A stretch of 6,908 nucleotides of DNA from Bacteroidales bacterium (GCA_022615595.1 JAKEGI010000072.1:1-6908); one strand, 5' to 3'; positions 1-6,128 are shown, numbered from the stretch's first letter. A program made the numbers and translations. Notes: generated by a model from the sequence alone, not told the origin.

Positions 1-851
1 CTCCTGTCACTCTCAGCCGCATAAGGATCCATATATGTCGAAGCCTTGTAGTTTGTGCGGGTAAACCGGTCAAACTGATGTATCCAGTCCTTTGCCGGGA
101 GGTCCTTCATCCACCAGTGCCCTGAGCCGCAGTGGTTGAAGATCATATCCATCACCACCTTCATTCCCTTGTCATGAACGTTGGCCACCAGCTGACGGAA
201 TTCTTCATTGGTGCCATACCGCGGATCGACACGGTAAAAGTCGGTCGTCGAGTAACCGTGATATGAGTATGAAGGCTGATTGTTTTCGAGGAAGGGGTTG
301 AGCCAGATGCCGGTAACACCAAGGTTCTTCAGGTAACCAAGGCTGTTGCCGATGCCCTTAAGATCTCCTCCGTGCAACCCGCCGGGATTGCTCCTGTTGC
401 TGCGCTCAGCCATGCCTTCGACATTGTCATTCGAAGGGTCACCGTTAACAAAGCGGTCAGGCATGAGCAGGTAGATCACGTCTGATCCGTCGAAGCCTCT
501 TGCCTGCCCGGCAGGTTTTTCCAGTAACGGATAATCATGGGTAAGGGTCACCTTCCCCCTGGTGAATGTGAGTTTCATTGTTCCCGGGAGAGCTTTGGGG
601 CTTATCTCTAAATTCACGAACAGATAGTTGGGGTTATCGGTTTTTATTAAAGTCTTCACTTCAACATCCGGGTAATCGGCCTTCACATCAAACGAGCCAA
701 TCTCTTTCCCATAAACCATCAGCTGCAGGGATGTCTCTTTCATGCCATTGAACCATGAAGGTGGTTCAATGCGTTCTATTGTCTGTCCCATGACCTTCGT
801 AAGAGCCATGGCGGCAAGCAGTAACAGTAAAAGAAATCTTGCTGGTTTCAT
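1..851 (-). CDS. Secreted GH13 alpha-glucan hydrolase (neopullulanase / cyclomaltodextrinase type, SusA-like), 5' part only
   Basis: Encodes the first 283 residues of an alpha-amylase-family enzyme; the rest lies beyond the left edge. SusA-type relatives are about 600 residues or more, so less than half is visible. The N-terminus MKPARFLLLLLLAAMALTKVMG is a clear signal peptide without a lipobox cysteine, so a soluble periplasmic enzyme is expected. Residues about 24-110 form a beta-rich domain resembling the cyclomaltodextrinase N-terminal domain. The GH13 barrel starts near 123 with the neopullulanase-subfamily stretch LLMPDRFVNGDPSNDN, followed by GVTGIWLNP and the HGYSTTDFYRVDPRYGT region. 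Conserved region I is DMIFNH (D235, N239, H240). The catalytic Asp/Glu/Asp regions are outside the window, so activity cannot be confirmed. The start ATG overlaps the GH65 stop as ATGA, suggesting translational coupling. It probably degrades malto-oligosaccharides, cyclodextrins or pullulan to feed the importer upstream in the operon. Family confident; exact substrate inferred. Confidence 0.92.
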   Translation of the reverse strand, partial: MKPARFLLLLLLAAMALTKVMGQTIERIEPPSWFNGMKETSLQLMVYGKEIGSFDVKADYPDVEVKTLIKTDNPNYLFVNLEISPKALPGTMKLTFTRGKVTLTHDYPLLEKPAGQARGFDGSDVIYLLMPDRFVNGDPSNDNVEGMAERSNRSNPGGLHGGDLKGIGNSLGYLKNLGVTGIWLNPFLENNQPSYSYHGYSTTDFYRVDPRYGTNEEFRQLVANVHDKGMKVVMDMIFNHCGSGHWWMKDLPAKDWIHQFDRFTRTNYKASTYMDPYAAESDR

Positions 852-3163
852 TTTTTCCCGAATTTCATTTCTTCTCCTGCTTTCAGCGTGACACTTTCAC
901 CGTAGACCGCAAGAGGGATTTCTGATTGCGAAAGGTTTACCACATTGATCTCTGATCCGTTTACCTCAACTCTCATAGGATTGTTCCGGAACCTGATAAT
1001 AAAGGAGTATGACTTCCACGCAACGGGCATGACCGGGTTGAAGCAGACCCTGTCATTGCGGATCCTCATGCCGCCGAAGCCTTCGACAATTGAGAGCCAT
1101 GTGCCTGCCATGCTTGTTATGTGGAGTCCGTCCTTCACCTCCCTGTTATAATCGTCGAGGTCAAGCCTTGCAGTTCGCAGATAGAGTGTATAAGCCCTGT
1201 CGGTGTCATGCAGACTGGCCGCAATGACCGCATGGATGCTGGGTGACAGCGATGACTCATGCACACAGCGCGATTCGTAGAAGTCAAAGTTGCGTCTTAT
1301 GGTCTCTTCGTCAAATTCATCCTCAAAGAGGTATATACCCTGGAGGACATCCGCCTGCTTGATGAATACCGAGCGCAGTATGCGGTCCCACGACCAGTGC
1401 TGGTTCAGCGGTCTCTCTGCGGGATCAAGGTCTGCCGCCGTCTGCTGCACCTTGTCCATGAATCCGTCCTGCTGAAGAAAGATGCCAAGGTCATGGTGTG
1501 CAGGAAGATAAATATTCTGCACTATCTCATTCCAGTTGCTGATCTCCTTTTCGGGGCTGAGTCTGGTACGTGTCACGATGCCATTGTATTTTACAGGGCT
1601 TGTGGTGCGAAGACTTTCAAGCGAGGAGGCCGTATATCTGAGTGTCCACCTGGCCAGCATGTTCGTGTACCAGTTGTTGTTGACGTTGTTCTCATACTCG
1701 TTGGGACCGGTGACGCCCAGGATGACATACTTCTTCTTCTCGTCAGACCAGTTGCACCGCTGCGCCCAGAAACGCGAGATGGCTATGAGCACCTCCAGTC
1801 CGTAGCCGGCAAGGTAGTCGTGGTCACCGGTATGCCTGACATAGTTATAGATGGCGTAGGCTATGGCGCCGTTGCGATGTATCTCCTCGAATGTTATCTC
1901 CCACTCGTTATGGCACTCTTCACCGTTCATTGTCACCATCGGGTATAGGGCAGCACCGCCTGTAAAACCGAGCTTGCCGGCGTTCTCAATTGCCTTTTCA
2001 AGATGCTTGTATCTGTAAAGCAGTAGGTTACGCGCAACGTGCGTATCGGCAGTGCTCAGGTAAAAGGGAAAGGCGAATGCCTCGGTGTCCCAGTAGGTGC
2101 TTCCGCCGTACTTCTCTCCCGTGAAACCCTTCGGGCCTATGTTAAGCCTCGGATCCTCCCCGGTGTAAGTCTGGTTCAACTGGAAGATGTTAAACCTGAT
2201 TCCCTGCTGAGCCTCTATGTCACCTTTTATCACGATGTCACCGTGTTCCCATCTCGCACTCCAGGCCTCTCTGTGGCTCTGAAGCATGGCTTCAAATCCT
2301 GTCTGTGCCGCTTCGCCGGCTGCCCTCATCGCCTGGTGTCCTATGTTTTCTGCAGGATGATTCATTGAAGAGAGCACGGCCACATATTTTCTTAATTCGA
2401 ATATGTCTCCCTGAGAATATTCGCATGTGTATGTGCAGTGTGCCGTCATCTTTCCTGCTTTTAGCACCGGGGTTACCGTTGCCGCCCATCCATTGACTGT
2501 CAGGTTGTTTTCCATCGCTGTGGCGACCACAAATCCTGTCTTGCGTGTCTGTGCCACCACCACTGCCCTCGCTCCTTCGCATTCGGCCATTTCGTTCTCC
2601 CAGAACTTCTCGCCGTAGTTTGCATCCTCATTATATACATCGCCATTGAGCCAGGGCGTGAACTGCAACTGTCCGCTTCCACCGGTAATTGCAACAGAAT
2701 AGCTAATGGCAGCACATTCAGGATCACTCATTGAAAGGAACCTCCGGGCAGTAACGTTTACTCTTCTTCCGGATGGCATGACGGCAGTGAATGTTCTTGT
2801 CAGGAGGCCCTCCCTCATGTCAAGCTCCCTGCGGAACTCCTTCACCTCGCAACGGGCAAGGTCAAGAGTCTCGCCGTCTATCTTCACCTCAATGCCTGTC
2901 CATGACAGGGCATTTGGCACCTTGGCAAAATATTCCGGGTATCCGTTCTTCCACCATCCTACGACAGTCTTGTCAGGATAATAGACTCCTGCTACATATG
3001 TGCCCTGTAGTGAATCACCTGAATATGTTTCCTCAAAGTTGGCGCGCTGTCCCATCATGCCGTTTCCGAGGGCAAAGATGCTCTCGGAGTCGCGACCTCT
3101 CTCCGGCTCAAATCGTGTCTCAATGATCTTCCACTCATCGGACTGAAAACGTGAATCGTTCAT
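848..3163 (-). CDS. Glycoside hydrolase family 65 maltose phosphorylase
   Basis: A 771-residue cytoplasmic protein with no signal peptide, full length for GH65. Layout by family knowledge: N-terminal beta-sandwich (about 1-270), helical linker, (alpha/alpha)6 barrel (about 310-690), small C-terminal beta domain. The general acid is most likely E489 in GVTGPNEYENNVNNN. Other active-site signatures are YWDTE (357-361) and KQADV (602-606), the latter in the phosphate-binding region of the family. The loop HNEWEITFE (418-426) matches, from memory, the acceptor-site loop that distinguishes maltose phosphorylases from kojibiose and trehalose phosphorylases. Predicted reaction: maltose + Pi to beta-D-glucose-1-phosphate + D-glucose. 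The next upstream gene is beta-phosphoglucomutase, which consumes exactly that anomer. The start lies 6 nt after the pgmB stop, with no Shine-Dalgarno sequence; the stop overlaps the GH13 start. Another alpha-glucobiose as substrate is possible but less likely. Confidence 0.93.
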   Translation of the reverse strand: MNDSRFQSDEWKIIETRFEPERGRDSESIFALGNGMMGQRANFEETYSGDSLQGTYVAGVYYPDKTVVGWWKNGYPEYFAKVPNALSWTGIEVKIDGETLDLARCEVKEFRRELDMREGLLTRTFTAVMPSGRRVNVTARRFLSMSDPECAAISYSVAITGGSGQLQFTPWLNGDVYNEDANYGEKFWENEMAECEGARAVVVAQTRKTGFVVATAMENNLTVNGWAATVTPVLKAGKMTAHCTYTCEYSQGDIFELRKYVAVLSSMNHPAENIGHQAMRAAGEAAQTGFEAMLQSHREAWSARWEHGDIVIKGDIEAQQGIRFNIFQLNQTYTGEDPRLNIGPKGFTGEKYGGSTYWDTEAFAFPFYLSTADTHVARNLLLYRYKHLEKAIENAGKLGFTGGAALYPMVTMNGEECHNEWEITFEEIHRNGAIAYAIYNYVRHTGDHDYLAGYGLEVLIAISRFWAQRCNWSDEKKKYVILGVTGPNEYENNVNNNWYTNMLARWTLRYTASSLESLRTTSPVKYNGIVTRTRLSPEKEISNWNEIVQNIYLPAHHDLGIFLQQDGFMDKVQQTAADLDPAERPLNQHWSWDRILRSVFIKQADVLQGIYLFEDEFDEETIRRNFDFYESRCVHESSLSPSIHAVIAASLHDTDRAYTLYLRTARLDLDDYNREVKDGLHITSMAGTWLSIVEGFGGMRIRNDRVCFNPVMPVAWKSYSFIIRFRNNPMRVEVNGSEINVVNLSQSEIPLAVYGESVTLKAGEEMKFGKK

Positions 3164-3169
3164 TTCACA

Positions 3170-3817
3170 TCAAAGATTTCTTAACTGTTCAACTGTTATA
3201 TGCCTCATGTCAGGGATGACGATATCTGCTCTTTTAAGCAACAGGGGGTCTCCCACACCTACACATTTCATTCCTCCGGCTATTGCCGCCTCTATACCTG
3301 CCTGTGCATCTTCAAAAACAACACACTGTGAAGGATTCAGGTTCATCTCCTCTGCACCTCTGACAAATACCTCAGGGTCAGGTTTGGCTTTGTGTATCTT
3401 GTTGCCATCGACAATAACATCGAAATAACCCCGAAGCCTGATTCCGTCGAGTATTGTCCCGGCATTCCTGCTTGCGGAGCCGATAGCGGTAAGTATACCT
3501 TCTTTCCTGATTTGCTTAAGGAACTCAACGCTGCCCGGGAGTATCTCCTCAGGGGTCATATCAGAGATGTACTCTACGTACCACCCGTTTTTCCTCTCTG
3601 CCAGCTCATGTTTTCTTTCATCGCTTATCTTCATCCCTCCAACCTTCAGGAGTATCTCAAGTGAGGCCATCCGGCTAACACCTTTCAATGCTTCGTTATG
3701 CTCTTCGCTGAATTCAAATCCCAGCTCCGCGGCAAGACGCTTCCAGGCGAGGTAATGGTACTTCGCAGTGTCAACGATCACTCCGTCGAGGTCGAAAATG
3801 CATCCTTTAAGTTCCAT
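3170..3817 (-). CDS. pgmB: Beta-phosphoglucomutase (HAD superfamily)
   Basis: A 215-residue cytoplasmic enzyme converting beta-D-glucose-1-phosphate to glucose-6-phosphate via beta-glucose-1,6-bisphosphate. All catalytic positions known from the Lactococcus lactis enzyme can be aligned with a shift of at most one residue. They are the nucleophile and acid/base pair in FDLDG (D9, D11), H21 in the TAKYH segment, the cap-domain KGVSR with K45 and R49, the phosphate-binding GSAS with S114, K145 in KAKPDP, and the Mg2+ ligands E169 and D170 in VFEDA. This separates it from generic HAD phosphatases, which lack the KGVSR cap motif. The alpha-helical cap spans about 15-90 and the Rossmann-like core makes up the rest. 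It starts 2 nt after the MFS stop and ends 6 nt before the GH65 start, so the three genes are surely co-transcribed. It supplies the step after phosphorolysis and links the operon to glycolysis. Confidence 0.96.
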   Translation of the reverse strand: MELKGCIFDLDGVIVDTAKYHYLAWKRLAAELGFEFSEEHNEALKGVSRMASLEILLKVGGMKISDERKHELAERKNGWYVEYISDMTPEEILPGSVEFLKQIRKEGILTAIGSASRNAGTILDGIRLRGYFDVIVDGNKIHKAKPDPEVFVRGAEEMNLNPSQCVVFEDAQAGIEAAIAGGMKCVGVGDPLLLKRADIVIPDMRHITVEQLRNL

Positions 3818-3819
3818 CG

Positions 3820-5400
3820 CTATCGAATGTCATCCACATCCTTTACAAATATCACCATCGCTGCTGCTATCATCATTGATACCCCTCCGGCAATAAGAGC
3901 ATTCATGGTATTGCCGTCAAAGAGATGCCTAACCATGCTTCCCAGGATGCTCGCTGCAAGTATCTGGGGTATTACAATGAAGAAGTTAAATATTCCCATA
4001 AATACTCCCATCTTGTTCTGAGGAAGTGATCCGGTCAGGATGGCATAAGGCATTGATAGGATGCTTGCCCAGGCCATACCTATGCCAAGCATGGGTAGTA
4101 TGAGCAGCTGAGGTGAGCCTATGAGGCTTATTGAGATGAGGCTTATACCGCCCGCCACCAGGCTGATGGAGTGGGTGATCTTCCTGCTGGTCGCCTTTGC
4201 AAGCACAGGCAGCAGGAATGCGACCACGGCAGCAAACCCGTTATAAACTGCGAAGAGAACACCCACCCAGTTTGCACCCTTATTATAGAGTTCGGTGGAG
4301 GTGTCGCTGGTGCCGTATACCTGAGAGGTGACTGCCGATGTAGTGTATATCCACATGGCAAAAAGGGCGAACCATGAGAAGAACTGTACCACAGCCAGCT
4401 GGCCCATTGTGGGCGGCATGTGCCTCAGGTCTGTAAGTATGGAGTTGAGGCCGTTCTCTTTTTTACCGGCTGACTGGAGTGCCCCGGCAAGCAGCTGGAG
4501 TATGCCAAACAGCGTCAGTCCGCCCCCGAGGATATAAAGCTCTTTTTCAATGTCCATGCGTGAGAGCACAAATGTCAGCACGGCACCTGCCGCCAGCCAG
4601 ATCAATCCTGGCTTGTAGAAATTTATCCGGTCCTGAACCTTGCCCTCTGTAGCCTTGGCGAAGGAGGACCCATTGCCCCCTGCTCCTTGCTCCATGCCAT
4701 GAGCTTTATCCTCCGTAGCCTTGGCGGAGGAGGACCCCTTGTCAAACTCCTCCAGCTCCTCAGGGGAGTATTCCTTGGTGCTGATGATTGTCCAGAGGAC
4801 CGCCAGGAAGAAGATAAAGCCTCCGATATAAAATGCAAGCTTGACATTCATCGGGATTAGTTTACCAGGTGCCGGTTCCGTTGGTACGTTGAACCAGTTG
4901 GTCAGCATGTAGGGCAGGGCAGAGGCTACTACAGCACCTGTGCCTATGAAAAAGCTCTGCATGGCAAATCCCCTTGTCCGCTGTTCTGATGATAGCATGT
5001 CACCGACGAATGCCCTGAAGGGCTCCATGGAGATATTTATAGAGGCATCCATGATCCACAGTGTTCCTGCTGCCACCCACAGTGCCGGTGAGTTGGGCAT
5101 AAAGAAGAGGGCCAGCGAAGCCAGGATGGCTCCTGTAAGGAAGTAAGGCCGACGCCGCCCGAGACGGTTCCATGTCCTGTCACTCATGTGCCCGATGATA
5201 GGTTGAATTATCAGCCCTGTTACCGGGGCAGCAACCCAGAGTATCGGTATGTCATCGACATTTGCACCGAGGGTCTCAAAGATGCGGCTCACATTTGCAT
5301 TCTGGAGGGCAAAGCCAAACTGTATGCCCAGAAAGCCGAAACTCATGTTCCATATCTGCATGAATGAGAGTCTTGGCTTCTGCCTGTAGGTCATGCTCAT
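3820..5400 (-). CDS. MFS maltose/sucrose-type transporter (SLC45/GPH-like) with an in-frame repeat insertion
   Basis: A 526-residue inner-membrane importer, first gene of the operon. After TM1 and TM2 comes the loop GHMSDRTWNRLGRRRPYF (70-87), the diagnostic motif of SLC45/sucrose-transporter-like MFS proteins; GRRRP is the key part. About six hydrophobic segments precede residue 208. About eight follow 261, including two (about 262-280 and 287-309) before the conserved QLAVVQFFSWFALFAMWIYTT segment. Context points to uptake of maltose, by cation symport as inferred from the family, for cytoplasmic phosphorolysis. Residues 222-254, between TM6 and TM7 and probably cytoplasmic, hold two copies of SS(S/F)AKATE(D/G)K joined by a Gly-rich linker. 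These are encoded by a palindromic repeat and foreign to the MFS fold. The start could also be M3: ATG codons lie at 5400 and 5394, and a purine-rich GAAGAG at about 5404-5409 does not decide between them. Substrate is inferred from neighbours. Confidence 0.9.
   Translation of the reverse strand: MSMTYRQKPRLSFMQIWNMSFGFLGIQFGFALQNANVSRIFETLGANVDDIPILWVAAPVTGLIIQPIIGHMSDRTWNRLGRRRPYFLTGAILASLALFFMPNSPALWVAAGTLWIMDASINISMEPFRAFVGDMLSSEQRTRGFAMQSFFIGTGAVVASALPYMLTNWFNVPTEPAPGKLIPMNVKLAFYIGGFIFFLAVLWTIISTKEYSPEELEEFDKGSSSAKATEDKAHGMEQGAGGNGSSFAKATEGKVQDRINFYKPGLIWLAAGAVLTFVLSRMDIEKELYILGGGLTLFGILQLLAGALQSAGKKENGLNSILTDLRHMPPTMGQLAVVQFFSWFALFAMWIYTTSAVTSQVYGTSDTSTELYNKGANWVGVLFAVYNGFAAVVAFLLPVLAKATSRKITHSISLVAGGISLISISLIGSPQLLILPMLGIGMAWASILSMPYAILTGSLPQNKMGVFMGIFNFFIVIPQILAASILGSMVRHLFDGNTMNALIAGGVSMMIAAAMVIFVKDVDDIR
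4644..4671 (-). repeat. In-frame palindromic repeat, copy 2 (decayed)
   Basis: This 28-bp unit matches the copy at 4710-4737 at 26 of 28 positions, 66 bp (22 codons) away and in the same frame. The mismatches are at 4648 and 4661, both in the arms of the hairpin. Its stem is therefore imperfect here: one mismatch and one G-T wobble among the inner six pairs. In the transporter it encodes SSFAKATEG. The lost pairing suggests this copy is older or freer to drift than its partner. Confidence 0.85.
4710..4737 (-). repeat. In-frame palindromic repeat, copy 1 (intact hairpin)
   Basis: This copy contains perfect 7-bp arms, TCCTCCG at 4709-4715 and CGGAGGA at 4725-4731, around a 9-nt loop. It encodes SSSAKATED in the transporter. 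From memory, AKATEDK/AKASEDK-type peptides made by such TCCTCCG...CGGAGGA elements recur in unrelated proteins of many bacterial genomes. That would make this a dispersed repeat tolerated inside genes, comparable in behaviour to Rickettsia palindromic elements. The family assignment rests on memory; the repeat itself is plain in the sequence. Confidence 0.85.
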
Positions 5401-5445
5401 AATCTCTTCAGTGTTATTTTATTACCCCTGTTTGTTAAAGCTATC

Positions 5446-5475
5446 CAAAATTAGTCTAAAATCTGGTTCCGCAAT
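5446..5475 (-). promoter_or_regulatory. Bacteroidota-type promoter of the maltose operon
   Basis: Read on the minus strand, TAATTTTG (5453-5446) fits the -7 consensus TAnnTTTG exactly. ATTG (5475-5472) lies 18 nt upstream and is one base off the -33 consensus TTTG, with spacing one short of the usual 19-21. Transcription would start about 40 nt before the transporter start codon. It is the only good match I see upstream of the operon. Confidence 0.6.
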
Positions 5476-5488
5476 ACCCTTTTATTGC
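5471..5488. promoter_or_regulatory. Inverted repeat across the -33 element (possible operator)
   Basis: GCAATA and TATTGC form perfect 6-bp arms separated by 6 nt. The left arm includes the whole putative -33 element of the maltose operon promoter, so a protein bound here would block or replace sigma contact. The arms are short and could arise by chance. No regulator gene is present in the window. Confidence 0.3.
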
Positions 5489-5530
5489 ATCTCGGCCTTG
5501 ATTTTTCGGGCGTTTGCGCCGGATTTGTTA

Positions 5531-5546
5531 TTTCAAACGTTTTCGG
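5531..5546. promoter_or_regulatory. LacI-family-like operator candidate
   Basis: The core AAACGTTT (5535-5542) is a perfect palindrome with the central CG typical of LacI/GalR-family operators. The right flank extends the match (CAAACGTTTTCG), while the left flank is weaker. A related half-site, CGCAAACG, is read on the minus strand at about 5511-5518. The site lies about 56 bp upstream of the -33 element, a position suiting an activator or DNA looping more than direct blocking. LacI-type regulators often control Bacteroidota maltose loci, but none is encoded here. Confidence 0.35.
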
Positions 5547-5575
5547 CCGGAGGGAATTATTTTACAGGAACCGGC

Positions 5576-5596
5576 TATTTAGATTAATTCTAAATA
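5576..5596. repeat. AT-rich inverted repeat in the divergent intergenic region
   Basis: TATTTAGA and TCTAAATA form perfect 8-bp arms around the 5-nt spacer TTAAT. A TTTAGA half-site recurs on the minus strand at 5455-5460, beside the maltose promoter. It has no run of T after a GC-rich stem and no gene end nearby, so it is not a terminator. It may be an operator shared by the divergent genes, or chance in AT-rich DNA. Confidence 0.4.
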
Positions 5597-5613
5597 ATTA
5601 TGTGGTTTTCGGA

Positions 5614-5643
5614 TCTCCCCCTCTTAGGCCTAAGAGGGGGAGA
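5614..5643. repeat. Perfect 30-bp palindrome, left border of the DUF559 cassette
   Basis: The left half TCTCCCCCTCTTAGG is followed with no spacer by its exact reverse complement CCTAAGAGGGGGAGA. It could extrude as a cruciform, or fold as an RNA hairpin with a minimal loop. It shares the core CTCTT-N5-TAAGAG and the flanking C-rich/G-rich arms with the hairpin at 6088-6117, on the other side of the DUF559 gene. It lies between two divergent promoters and follows no gene end in either direction, so a role as terminator is unlikely. Confidence 0.85.
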
Positions 5644-5647
5644 CATG

Positions 5648-5680
5648 ATTGATTATTTTGTAAATAAATGTATAAATTTG
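5648..5680 (+). promoter_or_regulatory. Candidate promoter of the DUF559 gene
   Basis: TAAATTTG (5673-5680) matches the Bacteroidota -7 consensus TAnnTTTG. ATTG (5648-5651) stands 21 nt upstream, a one-base variant of the -33 TTTG. The expected start site is within about 10-15 nt of the ATG, giving a very short leader. A GGAG at 5687-5690, 6 nt before the start codon, looks like a Shine-Dalgarno sequence, which is unusual beside the other genes here. Confidence 0.45.
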
Positions 5681-5696
5681 GTATGTGGAGTGAATT

Positions 5697-6059
5697 ATGT
5701 ATACAAGAGCTGCATATAAGCTGGCTAGAGAATTAAGAGCCAGGCAGACAAAGTCAGAGGAGGTACTGTGGCTTCAGCTCAGGAACAGGAAGCTTCATGG
5801 CTATAAGTTCTACAGACAACATGTCATCAGATATAATGCCGGCAGACTTGGTGTTAGATTTTTTATTGCTGATTTTTATTGTGCTGCACTCGGGTTGGTA
5901 ATTGAGCTTGACGGACGTATTCATGACAAAAATAAGGACTATGATCAGTACAGGGATGAGATATTACAAAGTAGAGGCATTGTTACATTAAGAATAAAGA
6001 ATGAAGAGCTGTACGATATAAATGAGGTGCTTGAAAAGATAACGGGGTTTATCAAATAG
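5697..6059 (+). CDS. DUF559 protein, small VSR-like putative endonuclease
   Basis: A complete 120-residue protein, normal length for stand-alone DUF559. The hallmark pattern is present: N-terminal ARELRARQTKSEEVLWLQLRNRKLHGYKFYRQH (7-42), then FFIADFYC (55-62), VIELDG (68-73), H76, and YRDEILQSRGIVTLRIKNEEL (85-105). The family is assigned to the restriction-endonuclease-like fold with very-short-patch-repair (VSR) relatives. By analogy D59, E70 and D72 would bind metal, but a biochemical function is not established to my knowledge. No signal peptide or membrane segment is seen. The gene is flanked on both sides by related palindromic hairpins. Sampled lines in its middle and later part are about 32% G+C, against roughly 50-60% in sampled lines of the operon and fumarase genes, which hints at separate origin. 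It stands alone, 296 bp from the divergent transporter gene and 128 bp before fumarase. It could be a cassette-associated nuclease or a domesticated remnant. Confidence 0.88.
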   Translation: MYTRAAYKLARELRARQTKSEEVLWLQLRNRKLHGYKFYRQHVIRYNAGRLGVRFFIADFYCAALGLVIELDGRIHDKNKDYDQYRDEILQSRGIVTLRIKNEELYDINEVLEKITGFIK

Positions 6060-6087
6060 CAGTAAACAAATAATCTATACTGCTTTT

Positions 6088-6117
6088 CCTCCCTCTCTTG
6101 ACCATAAGAGAGGGAGG
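6088..6117. repeat. 12-bp-stem hairpin, right border of the DUF559 cassette
   Basis: CCTCCCTCTCTT (6088-6099) and AAGAGAGGGAGG (6106-6117) are perfect reverse complements around the loop GACCAT. The element begins 28 nt after the DUF559 stop codon and shares the core CTCTT-N5-TAAGAG with the palindrome left of the gene. It could slow or end transcription or protect the mRNA 3' end. However, it lacks the U-run of an intrinsic terminator on either strand. Its right arm overlaps the G-tract element that follows. Confidence 0.85.
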
Positions 6118-6128
6118 GTCAGGGAGGG
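6112..6128 (+). other. G-quadruplex motif
   Basis: GGGAGGGTCAGGGAGGG has four runs of three G with loops of 1, 3 and 1 nt, a canonical motif of the short-loop type expected to be stable. It is also a direct repeat of AGGGAGGG (6111-6118 and 6121-6128). The first two G runs overlap the right arm of the hairpin at 6088-6117, so the two structures exclude each other. It overlaps or abuts the place where the fumarase promoter's -33 element should be. Folding in the cell is not shown by sequence alone. Confidence 0.6.

Noticed and set aside
1259..1948. A 229-codon open frame on the plus strand, antisense to GH65
   Set aside because: It lies wholly inside the strongly supported GH65 gene and its translation resembles no family. 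It is the usual antisense shadow of a high-G+C coding strand.
3698..4021. A 107-codon plus-strand frame across the pgmB/MFS junction
   Set aside because: Antisense to two well-supported genes, with no recognisable domain or promoter.
4644..4737. Two 28-bp repeats separated by 38 bp, resembling a minimal CRISPR repeat-spacer-repeat
   Set aside because: Only two copies, in frame within a transporter gene, with a low-complexity spacer. The unit is a dispersed palindrome and no cas gene is present.
5393..5587. A 64-codon plus-strand frame starting inside the MFS start region
   Set aside because: It has no recognisable motif and no promoter or ribosome site ahead. It runs through the regulatory region of the divergent operon.
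5657..5680. TTTG at 5657-5660 as the -33 element of the DUF559 promoter
   Set aside because: It is only 12 nt from the -7 element, too close for the Bacteroidota spacing. ATTG at 5648-5651 with 21 nt fits better.
6088..6117. Hairpin after DUF559 as a Rho-independent terminator
   Set aside because: The stem is followed by G-rich sequence on the plus strand and by AAAAGCAG on the minus strand. The T-run needed for intrinsic termination is missing.
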